Both the position numbers and the translations under genes were made by a program. Of a stretch of 20,828 nucleotides of DNA, positions 1-7,345 are shown in pieces. The notes beneath the pieces are model-generated. The model was not told the DNA's origin and did not search any database. It saw only the letters and a program-made list of their open reading frames with translations. Within the stretch, counting starts at the first letter, position 1; every line of letters begins with the position of its first letter. This DNA comes from Candidatus Competibacteraceae bacterium (GTDB lineage Bacteria; Pseudomonadota; Gammaproteobacteria; Competibacterales; Competibacteraceae). The DNA lies in assembly GCA_020445045.1 (NCBI GenBank), contig JAGRHI010000180.1, forward strand, positions 1 through 20,828, written 5' to 3'.

Positions 1-1
1 C

Positions 2-577
2 AGCGGCCGGATTCATATCCTCGGCGAAGAGGTGCCGCGCCACCAGCATCGCGTGCTGCCGCGCATGAACTTCTCCTCGCCCTATGTCGATCTGCCGCAA
101 CGCTTGACCGTGGCGGAAAATCTGACCGTTTACGCCCGCCTGTACGGCGTGCCCTGTGTGCGTGAACGGCTGGCGGCGCTGGGACGGGATTTGGACATCA
201 ATGCCTTTTTCCAACGACCCTACGGCAGCTTGTCCGCCGGCCAGAAAACCCGGGTGGCGCTGGCCAAGGCGCTGTTGAACGAACCGGAAATCCTGTTGCT
301 CGACGAGCCGACCGCCTCGCTCGACCCCGACACCGCCGACCGGATGCGTGGCATCCTGACCGACTACCAGCGACGCAGCGGCGCGACCCTGCTACTGGCC
401 TCCCACAACATGAGCGAAGTGGAACGACTCTGCGATCAGGTCATCATGCTGCGAACTGGATGCATCGTTGCCAGTGGCGCACCGCGCGAGCTGATTCGCC
501 GCTACGGCCGCAAGGACATGGAAGAAGTGTTTCTCGACATCGCCCGCGGCATCCAAAGCGGCGAGGTGATCGAATGA
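2..577 (+). CDS. ABC transporter ATP-binding protein, 5' end outside the window
   Basis: This is the cytoplasmic ATPase subunit of an ABC exporter. The reading frame is open from base 2, so the true start and the Walker A loop lie upstream of the window; a GTG at 32 is only an internal codon. What is visible runs from a Q-loop-like region (NFSSPYVDLPQ) through the ABC signature LSAGQ (230-244), Walker B ILLLDEP, the D-loop SLDP and the switch histidine in LLASHN. That order is diagnostic of the nucleotide-binding domain. The stop overlaps the start of the permease gene by four bases (ATGA), which indicates translational coupling and one transporter. The substrate cannot be told from the ATPase. 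Family assignment is secure; the specific function is not. Confidence 0.93.
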   Translation, partial: SGRIHILGEEVPRHQHRVLPRMNFSSPYVDLPQRLTVAENLTVYARLYGVPCVRERLAALGRDLDINAFFQRPYGSLSAGQKTRVALAKALLNEPEILLLDEPTASLDPDTADRMRGILTDYQRRSGATLLLASHNMSEVERLCDQVIMLRTGCIVASGAPRELIRRYGRKDMEEVFLDIARGIQSGEVIE

Positions 578-1374
578 ATGGCCTGTCTCCGCAGCGCATC
601 GGCGCGCTGGCGCTGCGCTACCTCTACCTGCTGCGTCGTTCCTGGATTCGCATCGTCGAACTGGCCTACTGGCCTACCGTGCAGATGATTCTGTGGGGCT
701 TCATCACCCGCTACCTGGCCGGCCATAGCGATGTACTCGGGCAGGCGGCGGGGCTGCTGCTATCGGGCGTTCTGCTGTGGGATATTCTGTTTCGCAGTCA
801 ATTGGGCGTATCGGTGGTGTTCTTCGAGGAGCTGCACGCCCGCAATCTGGCGCAATTGTTCGTCAGCCCGCTGCGACCGATCGAACTGATTCTGGCGTTG
901 ATGTCGATCAGCCTGATCCGTACTCTGGTCGGCGTTGGCGTCGCGGTGGCATTGGCGCTGCCATTCTATGGCTTCAATCTGTTTGCGCTGGGACCGCCGC
1001 TGGTCGGCTTTTTTCTCAACCTGCTGTTGATGGGCTGGGCCATTGGCCTGCTGGTCGCCGCCCTGGTGCTGCGCCACGGCATGGGCGCGGAAAGCATCGC
1101 CTGGGCGGCGATCTTCGCCCTGGCACCGTTGTGCGGGATCTATTACCCCATCGCCACCCTGCCCGGCTGGCTGCAACCGTTGGCCTGGACCTTACCCGCC
1201 AGTCATGTGTTCGAGGGGATGCGGGCGGTACTGCTGGACCATGCGTTCCGCTTGGATTATTTCCTGTATGCCCTGCTGCTGAACGCCGGCTACCTTGGTC
1301 TGGCGATCGGCGTGTTTTTAGCCGCCGTCCGTCATGCGCGCGAGTACGGTTCGCTGTTGCAGTCGGGCGAGTAA
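574..1374 (+). CDS. ABC-2 type transporter permease
   Basis: A membrane subunit of 266 residues that would pair with the ATPase just upstream. I chose the ATG at 574 because it overlaps the ATPase stop as ATGA and gives a normal N-terminus (MNGLSPQRIG); the longer open frame from 460 lies inside the ATPase gene. The protein has about six hydrophobic segments, including LLLSGVLLWDILF, SLIRTLVGVGVAVALALPF, LLLMGWAIGLLVAALVL, WAAIFALAPLCGIYYPIATL and YLGLAIGVFLAAV, with a basic N-terminus. The late PIATLPGWLQPLAWTLPASH stretch matches the conserved region of ABC-2 permeases used in drug, lipid or polysaccharide export. No substrate-specific feature is recognisable. It is the last gene of its operon, and a long AT-rich gap follows. 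Confidence 0.9.
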   Translation: MNGLSPQRIGALALRYLYLLRRSWIRIVELAYWPTVQMILWGFITRYLAGHSDVLGQAAGLLLSGVLLWDILFRSQLGVSVVFFEELHARNLAQLFVSPLRPIELILALMSISLIRTLVGVGVAVALALPFYGFNLFALGPPLVGFFLNLLLMGWAIGLLVAALVLRHGMGAESIAWAAIFALAPLCGIYYPIATLPGWLQPLAWTLPASHVFEGMRAVLLDHAFRLDYFLYALLLNAGYLGLAIGVFLAAVRHAREYGSLLQSGE

Positions 1375-1874
1375 GTCGCCCCTCGCTTCTGACACTATTC
1401 TCAATGGCGCGCCGGCTTCGTGGAACAGCCGATCCGCTGACCGATAAACCCACTTCATCTTTGATCACTTTATACTGATCCCACCCTCATCCCGCTATCA
1501 TCCCGCGCATCCCGTAAGGCTACGCAGTAAAAACATTCTATGAATTAAATAGTTGCGCGTAATCGATAGTGTCCCAGCACCCTCCTGGTTTCGCTAGGTC
1601 AAACTGGTCCGGTCCAGGCCCTATTTTGTCATTTATAGTGACATATGATGCGTATTTTTTACAAAACATGCGATCTCACGAGTTATTTGTGGTGTTATAA
1701 AATTTAACATCGCAAGATTAATGGCCATTTCCAGCAGCGGCATCAAGAACCCTTACTTAATCTCAACTATTTGAATTTACTTGATATAAATACTTTATTC
1801 ATGCAATGAACCGACAAGATACTTTGGCAAAGTTACAACAACATATTGATTTTTAAATTTATTTTATATCGACC

Positions 1875-1918
1875 AGATTTTTTATTTATATACATATGTA
1901 ATATATATTAAAAAATCT
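1875..1918. repeat. Long AT-rich inverted repeat
   Basis: The arms AGATTTTTTA (1875-1884) and TAAAAAATCT (1909-1918) are perfect 10-bp reverse complements. The 24-base spacer contains a further palindrome, TACATATGTA (1891-1900), and alternating AT. As RNA this would be a weak AU-only hairpin. As DNA it is a candidate cruciform, bend or regulator-binding site. It lacks the GC-rich stem of an intrinsic terminator. Confidence 0.6.
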
Positions 1919-2066
1919 CTACCGCTCCTTGATCCTTACCTTGAAAACACGTCAAAGCTATAGTTTAACTAATTAATATTATTAAGTTGTTTTTCAAACA
2001 GGCTCTAAATCATGACCTGCTCATGCATAACGACAGCCCATGCGGATGAGTTGCCGATCAAAATCT

Positions 2067-2086
2067 AACGATACAGTTGTATCGTT
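2067..2086. promoter_or_regulatory. 20-bp perfect palindrome, candidate operator
   Basis: AACGATACA (2067-2075) and TGTATCGTT (2078-2086) are exact 9-bp reverse complements around a 2-base centre. The element lies 69 bases before the ATG at 2156, where a dimeric regulator could control the binding-protein gene. The symmetry is seen directly; the operator role is inferred. No regulator gene lies next to it in the window. Confidence 0.5.
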
Positions 2087-2155
2087 GGCGCACTTGTTGC
2101 TAATACCAAAAATCATTCAAGTTGTTGATATGCGATTTCAAGCAAGGAGATAGTC

Positions 2156-3433
2156 ATGTCCATATTCAGTCAAGAGCCTAAAAGTCCAAGAAAGAATTGG
2201 TTAGTAACGATGCGGCCTTATGTACTGCTTATTTCAGGTTTGATTGCAGCGAGCAGCGTTCCAGCCTTGGCGGCGGGAACTGGAGTGACCAACACCACCG
2301 TAAAAATCGGCGGGGTGATGGATTTGAAGGGTCAGTCCAAGGGGCTTGGTCTAGGCATGCAAGCGGGTATCAGCGCTGCGCTCAAGGGCGAGAAAGTCCA
2401 AAACCGGGCGATTGAATATATTGCGCTCAACGATTTCTATACCCCCGCGGATACTATCAAGGCTACCAAGCAACTGATTGACCAGGGCATCTTCCTCATG
2501 CTAGGCAGCGTGGGCACTCCCACGGCAAAAGTCGCCCTTCCAATTCTGGCCGAAAACAAGGTTCCCGCCGTTGGATTTTTCACCGGCGCTGGTCTCTTGC
2601 GGCCCGGTGTTGGCGACATTATCAACTTTCGCGCCAGCTACGTTGAGGAAATCACCAATACGATTGAGGCCGCCCTTTCCGCGGGCGTGAAACCCCAAGA
2701 GGTTTGCGCCTATGTTCAGAACGATGCCTATGGCATGGCCGGCGTATCGGGAATCAAGAAAGCGCTGGAGAAACAACCCGACATGACCGAGGTTGTCAGT
2801 AAACTAGAGCAAATCCTGACCATGAAAGGAGAGGAACCGACTCGTAATGGGATTGGACCAGTCGGTGTTTACCCTCGTAACGCGAACCGTGCGAGAGAGG
2901 GTTATCTGTCGCTGAAACAGTGGGAACAGGCGGCGGGTACGCGTTGCCGCCTAGTAGTGACGGTAGGAACATATAATCCGATTGCCTCCTTTATCGGTTA
3001 TTCGCGCTATAAGGGTGACAATTGGATCGTCAGCGCGGTATCTTTTACCGGCGCCGACAACTTAACGCAAGCTCTGCTGAGTTACAAGGTGACCGACAAG
3101 GTCATCCTGACTAACGTTGTACCTGCCTTGGATTCACAGCTGCCAATTGTGGAAGAAGCCCGCAAGGCTCTTGGAGACCAACTGAGTTATGTATCTTTGG
3201 AAGGATTCATCGTCGGCAAGCTGTTTTTGGCCATCGCGCGCAATATTAAAGGCGATATCACCCGCGATAATTTTCTTAAAGCCGTGCGTGGCCAGACCTT
3301 CGATTTGGACGGTTTGAAGCTGGATTTCACGAACGATAATCAAGGTTCCGATTTCGTGCAACTGACCTATCTCGACAATGGAGAATTGAAGAGTACCACG
3401 CCCCAAAAACTGGCCATGGTATTTCAACAGTGA
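2156..3433 (+). CDS. Periplasmic substrate-binding protein, Leu/Ile/Val-type (Peripla_BP_6)
   Basis: A secreted binding protein of 425 residues from the family that feeds branched-chain amino acid and related ABC importers. The ATG at 2156 has a strong ribosome site, AAGGAGA, five bases upstream. A signal peptide covers residues 1-39 (basic start, hydrophobic YVLLISGLIAASS, cleavage after PALA). The mature part begins with the family's IGGVMDLKGQ strand and contains CAYVQNDAYGMAG and DNQGSDFV. It is a clear paralog of the protein at 5932-7203: both share LPxLAENKVPAxGF, VPALDS, IVGKLFL and the two conserved cysteines. No permease or ATPase of the Liv type is nearby, so a sensory role linked to the downstream chemosensory operon is plausible but unproven. 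It is less GC-rich than its paralog. The ligand is unknown. Confidence 0.9.
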   Translation: MSIFSQEPKSPRKNWLVTMRPYVLLISGLIAASSVPALAAGTGVTNTTVKIGGVMDLKGQSKGLGLGMQAGISAALKGEKVQNRAIEYIALNDFYTPADTIKATKQLIDQGIFLMLGSVGTPTAKVALPILAENKVPAVGFFTGAGLLRPGVGDIINFRASYVEEITNTIEAALSAGVKPQEVCAYVQNDAYGMAGVSGIKKALEKQPDMTEVVSKLEQILTMKGEEPTRNGIGPVGVYPRNANRAREGYLSLKQWEQAAGTRCRLVVTVGTYNPIASFIGYSRYKGDNWIVSAVSFTGADNLTQALLSYKVTDKVILTNVVPALDSQLPIVEEARKALGDQLSYVSLEGFIVGKLFLAIARNIKGDITRDNFLKAVRGQTFDLDGLKLDFTNDNQGSDFVQLTYLDNGELKSTTPQKLAMVFQQ

Positions 3434-3737
3434 AGTCGTGAGGGAGAATCCGAGACTGTCCGATTCCACGCATCTTGATCAAGGCAACCATCACCCCACC
3501 GGGTGGTGGAGTAAGCCCAAATGATGGTGGAACAGAAGATGACAGACCCTGCGGTGGTCAATTGGGCGGGGGGCGGAGCTGGACGGGATAAACCTGAGAA
3601 ATACTCGGCCAAACCGGCGGTTGGTGCAGATGGGGAACGTCTGGATGGGCAACTCGAAATTGGGTATTTTACTGGATCGGCGTTTGTCGAACAACCGGCC
3701 GAATTGGCCAACCACCACTCTGCCTCAGGCGGCCAAA

Positions 3738-3779
3738 TTGCTCCAGTGGCATGGAACTCGCTGGAGCAACAAAGTTTTT
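3738..3779 (+). terminator. Candidate Rho-independent terminator after the binding-protein gene
   Basis: TTGCTCCAG (3738-3746) and CTGGAGCAA (3761-3769) are perfect 9-bp arms with a 14-base loop. After a 5-base spacer (CAAAG) comes a run of five T (3775-3779). This would separate transcription of the first binding protein from the chemosensory operon. It lies about 300 bases beyond the stop at 3433, and the U-run is short and not directly next to the stem, so confidence is moderate. Confidence 0.45.
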
Positions 3780-3797
3780 CCGGATTTCTAAATCCGG
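3780..3797. repeat. 18-bp perfect palindrome
   Basis: CCGGATTT (3780-3787) and AAATCCGG (3790-3797) are exact reverse complements around CT. The palindrome sits directly after the T-run of the terminator candidate. It could be a second hairpin or a protein-binding site; nothing else supports either role. Confidence 0.4.
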
Positions 3798-4028
3798 TTA
3801 CCCACCGCGCCGTCTGGACTCCAGATTGGGCTCTACTTTTTTTTCCTTCCCATCTTGAATTTAAATTTCTGTTAGCTAAAATAAATATGCATCTGTATCA
3901 TAAATGATCTTCAAGTATGTCGTTCTTGGCTTACGATTACCATCAACATTAACGATAATCCAGGTTCCGACGCAGTCACCCTGGATAGCGAATCAATAGG
4001 AATAAGGCAGGGGAGGAGTAGGGATCTT

Positions 4029-4811
4029 ATGAGCGATAAGCAATCATTTAAGGTCGCCTTGATCGGAATTCCCGAAAACGAGCGGAATGTCTTGAGAAAT
4101 ATCTTCAAGCTATCCCTGTACCGTCCCCGCACCTATTCCTTTGCCGCCGCCGGCGAACCGATCCAAATCCTGATGGTCGACGCGGAAAACCCTGACGCCA
4201 TGGCGGAATGGCGATCTTTCAAGCTCCCCACGGCAGACGGAAATGCGTCGGGTCCGCTCCTGGCCGTCATGATCACCAAGGATCAAGCGTCCAGCGAGTC
4301 ACCTTACTCCGTTCGTCGGCCTTTCGTGGCTACCCGCGTGCTGGCCGCTCTGGATCAAGTCACCAGCGAGATCATCGCGACTTCCACTCAGCAACGCACC
4401 ATCGGTGAGGAAACCCCGGCAGCTGATGGCCCCGCCGATGCCCCGCTGTTCACGGCACTGGTGGTGGACGACAGCATTACGGTCAGAAAACAGGTTGAAT
4501 TAGAACTAAAGTTGCTTGGCATCCGAACCGACACCGCCGAATCCGGTGAGCAAGCTTTTGAATTTCTTGCTCTAAATGACTATGACATCATTTTTTTGGA
4601 CGTGATATTGCCCGGGGTTGACGGCTATCAGATCTGCAAGACGATCAAGAAAAATAAAACCAAGAAAAAAACGCCGGTCATCATGTTGACCAGTAAATCG
4701 TCACCTTTCGACCGAGTCAGAGGTGCGTTGGCCGGCTGCGATACTTATCTAACCAAACCCGCCAAACAAAATTCTTTTCAGAAGGTGGTCAAGAAATACC
4801 TGAAAACCTAA
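4029..4811 (+). CDS. pilG: PilG-like response regulator with N-terminal pseudo-receiver
   Basis: A 260-residue cytoplasmic regulator expected to receive phosphate from the ChpA-like kinase downstream. The C-terminal receiver (about 142-258) has the acidic pair D147-D148, phospho-acceptor D191 in FLDVILPG, T221 and K243. The stretch TPVIML-SK-FD-G-D-YLTKP matches what I know of Pseudomonas PilG. PilG itself is only about 135 residues. Here about 115 extra residues form a receiver-like N-terminal fold (strands VALIGI, ILMVDA, PLLAVMITKD, then RRPF) that lacks the acidic pair and the LTKP lysine, so it is likely a pseudo-receiver. The ATG at 4029 follows the purine-rich GGGGAGGAG. First gene of the chemosensory cluster. 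The role is firm at family level; control of pili is an inference. Confidence 0.85.
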   Translation: MSDKQSFKVALIGIPENERNVLRNIFKLSLYRPRTYSFAAAGEPIQILMVDAENPDAMAEWRSFKLPTADGNASGPLLAVMITKDQASSESPYSVRRPFVATRVLAALDQVTSEIIATSTQQRTIGEETPAADGPADAPLFTALVVDDSITVRKQVELELKLLGIRTDTAESGEQAFEFLALNDYDIIFLDVILPGVDGYQICKTIKKNKTKKKTPVIMLTSKSSPFDRVRGALAGCDTYLTKPAKQNSFQKVVKKYLKT

Positions 4812-4909
4812 AACGGGCCGACGTTCTATTGACGGCCAATTTCAGAAACGATCCATACTGGATCAATCATGATGTCATGGCTTAGCAGATAACAAAGAAG
4901 GAGATTTCC

Positions 4910-5275
4910 ATGCCGATACGAAAAGTTCTTGTGGTCGACGATTCCCCGACGGATCTGGCAAATATCAAAGGTATCCTCGGCGAGGCGGGCTGCGTCATCG
5001 TTACCGCCACCAATGGTCAGGATGCCATCGAAAAGGCCATGGAGGAAAAACCAGATCTGATTTTCATGGACATCATCATGCCCGACATGGACGGCTACGC
5101 CGCTTGCCGTTCACTCGGTAATCAAGCGGAAACCAAAAACATTCCGGTGATCTTCGTGACCAGCAAAAGCCAAAAGGCCGACCGCCTGTGGGCGCAGATG
5201 CAAGGCGGCAAGGGCTTTATCACCAAACCCTATGTGGCGGACGCCATCACCGATCAACTGAAAGCGTTTTTGTAA
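4910..5275 (+). CDS. pilH: PilH-like single-domain response regulator
   Basis: A CheY-type receiver of 121 residues with no output domain. D10-D11 bind the metal, D54 in FMDIIMPDMDG is the phospho-acceptor, T84 and K106 (ITKP) complete the active site. The combination MDIIMPDMDGY, ETKNIPVIFVTSK and W-Q-GGKGFITKP resembles Pseudomonas PilH, which lies in the same position after pilG. The start has a good ribosome site, AAGGAGA, six bases before the ATG. In Pseudomonas, PilG and PilH act in opposition on pilus extension and retraction and on cAMP; whether that applies here is inference. All key residues are present, so it should be phosphorylated by the ChpA-like kinase. Confidence 0.88.
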   Translation: MPIRKVLVVDDSPTDLANIKGILGEAGCVIVTATNGQDAIEKAMEEKPDLIFMDIIMPDMDGYAACRSLGNQAETKNIPVIFVTSKSQKADRLWAQMQGGKGFITKPYVADAITDQLKAFL

Positions 5276-5289
5276 CTCGCCCTGGTCCG

Positions 5290-5847
5290 ATGGAAACTCC
5301 GATGAACGACAAGGCTGACCGGACTCCCCGACGCTGGCTGGAACCCAGCGTGGCGCTCAACCGCTTCAAACCACCACCCGGCATCATGGGCGGGCTAGCC
5401 GCCACCGAACGTCGGCGCGCACGGTACGGTTTCTGGATCGGCGACATCGGCTTGCTGATCGACCAGGACACTACCAGCGAAGTGCTGGAACGATGGGTGA
5501 TTTATCCGCTGCCTAACATACCTCCTTGGTTTCTCGGACTGATCAACCTGCGCGGCAATCTGGTGCCGATATTCGACGTGAAACAGTTCTTGCAACTGGA
5601 AGAAGGCGCCCGGGAGAAGCGCTGGCTGCTGATCCTGGACCAGGGCGAGGGTACGGTCGGCTTTTTTATCGATGGCCTGCCTCAGCCCGTGAGCGCCCGC
5701 CAAGCCCTCCCCCGCTTACCCCCATTGCCGGCCGCATTGCGAACCCATATCGCCGGAGGCTACTCGCAGGACAACCAAACCTGGCTAGGGTTCGACCATC
5801 GAAGCTTCTTTCGAACCCTGGGTGGACAAGTCGCTGGAATATCCTGA
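5290..5847 (+). CDS. pilI: CheW-like coupling protein, PilI-type
   Basis: A scaffold protein of about 185 residues that links chemoreceptor to CheA-type kinase. The CheW domain spans roughly residues 40-175, with the typical core PPWFLGLINLRGNLVPIFDV and a later GFFIDGL strand. Size and position after pilH match PilI. The start is uncertain: ATG at 5290 and ATG at 5302 are both possible, and neither has a strong ribosome site. The open frame extends further up but overlaps pilH, so I prefer 5290. The unusual point is that the next gene is a periplasmic binding protein rather than the receptor. Confidence 0.85.
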   Translation: METPMNDKADRTPRRWLEPSVALNRFKPPPGIMGGLAATERRRARYGFWIGDIGLLIDQDTTSEVLERWVIYPLPNIPPWFLGLINLRGNLVPIFDVKQFLQLEEGAREKRWLLILDQGEGTVGFFIDGLPQPVSARQALPRLPPLPAALRTHIAGGYSQDNQTWLGFDHRSFFRTLGGQVAGIS

Positions 5848-5931
5848 ATTCTGGCCAAAATCGGCTTGGAACGGTGCGCTCCAGAAAGCATGTCGGTAGA
5901 ACAATCGAATAAACCAAAGGGAGGTACTCGC

Positions 5932-7203
5932 ATGCACATACCAAACGACTCCACCGCCAGCACCCGCGCGGCAGGCCGACGATGGATGAAGAGCGGCATG
6001 GCTCTGGGACTACTGCTCAGCCTTTGCGCGGCCGCGCCCTGGAGTTGGGCCGAAGATCCGGGCGTCACCAGTGATACCATCCGCATCGGCGCCACCATCC
6101 CCCTGGAAGGGGATTTCAAGGTGTATGGCCTGTCGATGAAACGCGGGATGGATGCGGCGCTGGCCGACCAAACAGTGCAAAAACGTCACCTCGAGTTCGT
6201 CGCGATCAACGATTTTTATGACCCCACCGAGGCAGTTAAAGCAGCCAAGCAGTTGATTGAAAAAGGTATTTTTGCAATGGTCAACAGCTTCGGCTCGCCG
6301 ACCACCAAGGCGGTGCTGCCGCTACTCGCCGAAAACAAAGTACCCGCGATCGGCTTTTACACCGGCGCGGCCTTTACCGGGCCGGGCGATGTACTGAACT
6401 TTCGAGCCAGCTACGCCAAGGAGGTGGAGGCCGTGGCGGATGCGGCGATAGCGGCGGGCGTCAAACCAACCGAAGTGTGCGCCTACGCCCAGAATGACGC
6501 CTACGGCATGGCCGGCGTTCAGGGATTCCGCGCGGCTCTGGCCAAGCAGCCCGGCACTGAATCCATTGTCGCCAAGCTGGACCAGATCCTGAACATGCCC
6601 GGGGACAACCCGGAACGCAATGACATCGGCCCGGTCGGTACCTATCAACGCGATACCGTAAGCGCACGGTCCGGCTATTTGTCTTTGAAGAAGTGGGAAG
6701 CCGACACCGGCAACCGCTGCCGGCTAGTCGTCACCACCGCGGTTTACGATCCGGCCGCCACGTTCATGGGATACACTCGCCTCAAGGGTGAAACCTGGAT
6801 ATTCAGTACACCATCGCCGGCGGGGGGTACACGGCTGGTGGCGCTGCTCAAGGAATACGGCATTCGAGACCAAGTGATCGGCACTCAGATCGTGCCGGCG
6901 CTCGATTCGCCGTTGCCGGTGGTCGTGGAAGCACGCAAGGCATTGGACAAGAATCTGAATTACGAGTCGTTGGAAAGCTACATCGTCGGCAAGCTGTTCC
7001 TGACGATCCTGCGAGCCATCGACGGGCCGCTGACCCGAGAGAATTTTCTCAAGGCCGCGCGCCACCAACCCTACGACATCGGCGGTATCGGGGTGGATTT
7101 CACCACCGACAATCAAGGCTCCGATTTCGTCATGATCACCTACCTGCGGGACGGCCGATTCGTGGTTATCACGCCGCAAGAGCTAGCGGCACTGTTCAAG
7201 TAG
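5932..7203 (+). CDS. Periplasmic substrate-binding protein inside the chemosensory operon (Peripla_BP_6)
   Basis: A secreted protein of 423 residues, paralogous to the one at 2156-3433. I start it at the ATG at 5932 because AAAGGGAGG lies just upstream; the in-frame ATG at 5866 would add a non-signal extension. The signal peptide spans residues 1-40 (RRWMK, then MALGLLLSLCAAA, cleavage after SWA). A cysteine in the hydrophobic stretch is not in a good lipobox. Family landmarks include IRIGATIPLEGDF, CAYAQNDAYGMAG, VPALDS, SYIVGKLFL and DNQGSDFV. It lies between the PilI and PilJ genes in the same direction with short gaps (84 and 142 bases) and has no transport partners. This suggests it delivers ligand information to the receptor. 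That is inference; the fold is secure, the ligand unknown. Confidence 0.9.
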   Translation: MHIPNDSTASTRAAGRRWMKSGMALGLLLSLCAAAPWSWAEDPGVTSDTIRIGATIPLEGDFKVYGLSMKRGMDAALADQTVQKRHLEFVAINDFYDPTEAVKAAKQLIEKGIFAMVNSFGSPTTKAVLPLLAENKVPAIGFYTGAAFTGPGDVLNFRASYAKEVEAVADAAIAAGVKPTEVCAYAQNDAYGMAGVQGFRAALAKQPGTESIVAKLDQILNMPGDNPERNDIGPVGTYQRDTVSARSGYLSLKKWEADTGNRCRLVVTTAVYDPAATFMGYTRLKGETWIFSTPSPAGGTRLVALLKEYGIRDQVIGTQIVPALDSPLPVVVEARKALDKNLNYESLESYIVGKLFLTILRAIDGPLTRENFLKAARHQPYDIGGIGVDFTTDNQGSDFVMITYLRDGRFVVITPQELAALFK

Positions 7204-7345
7204 TGGCTTCCGTCGCGCTGGCGGAGCATGGCGCGAATGGAGCCCAAGCAACAATTAACGAAACCGCCAGCCATGAACCGGAGACACGCCAAGCAACCGG
7301 TCGGATCTGACGGGGTTTGATCACCGAACTGAGGAAAAAACTGTC

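Larger units (their letters stand above)
1375..2155. other. AT-rich intergenic region with inverted repeats
   Basis: About 780 bases without a plausible gene. Composition changes from GC-rich to strongly AT-rich near 1480-1530. It holds three CATCCCG heptamers (1488, 1499, 1508) spaced 11 and 9 bases apart. A small TGTCA/TGACA inverted repeat lies at 1627-1643, a long AT-rich inverted repeat at 1875-1918 and a 20-bp palindrome at 2067-2086 (the last two are listed separately). No convincing sigma-70 promoter was found ahead of the gene at 2156, and no tRNA or known RNA was recognised. An unannotated small RNA remains possible. Confidence 0.6.
3434..4028. other. Intergenic region between the first binding protein and the chemosensory operon
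   Basis: Nearly 600 bases without a gene I would defend. A 128-codon frame at 3521-3907 is open, but it has no ribosome site, no family resemblance and runs through a terminator-like hairpin. The region also holds nested inverted repeats near 3488-3530 (ACCATCA/TGATGGT around CCACC/GGTGG) and a small palindrome at 3813-3825. A 7-bp hairpin at 3958-3986 (ATCCAGG/CCTGGAT) lies in the leader of the next gene. The promoter of the chemosensory operon is probably here, but I could not fix it. Confidence 0.5.

Noticed and set aside
3521..3907. Open frame of 128 codons between the first binding protein and the PilG-like gene
   Set aside because: No ribosome site, no recognisable family, low-complexity composition and it runs through a terminator-like hairpin and two palindromes. 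Probably not translated.
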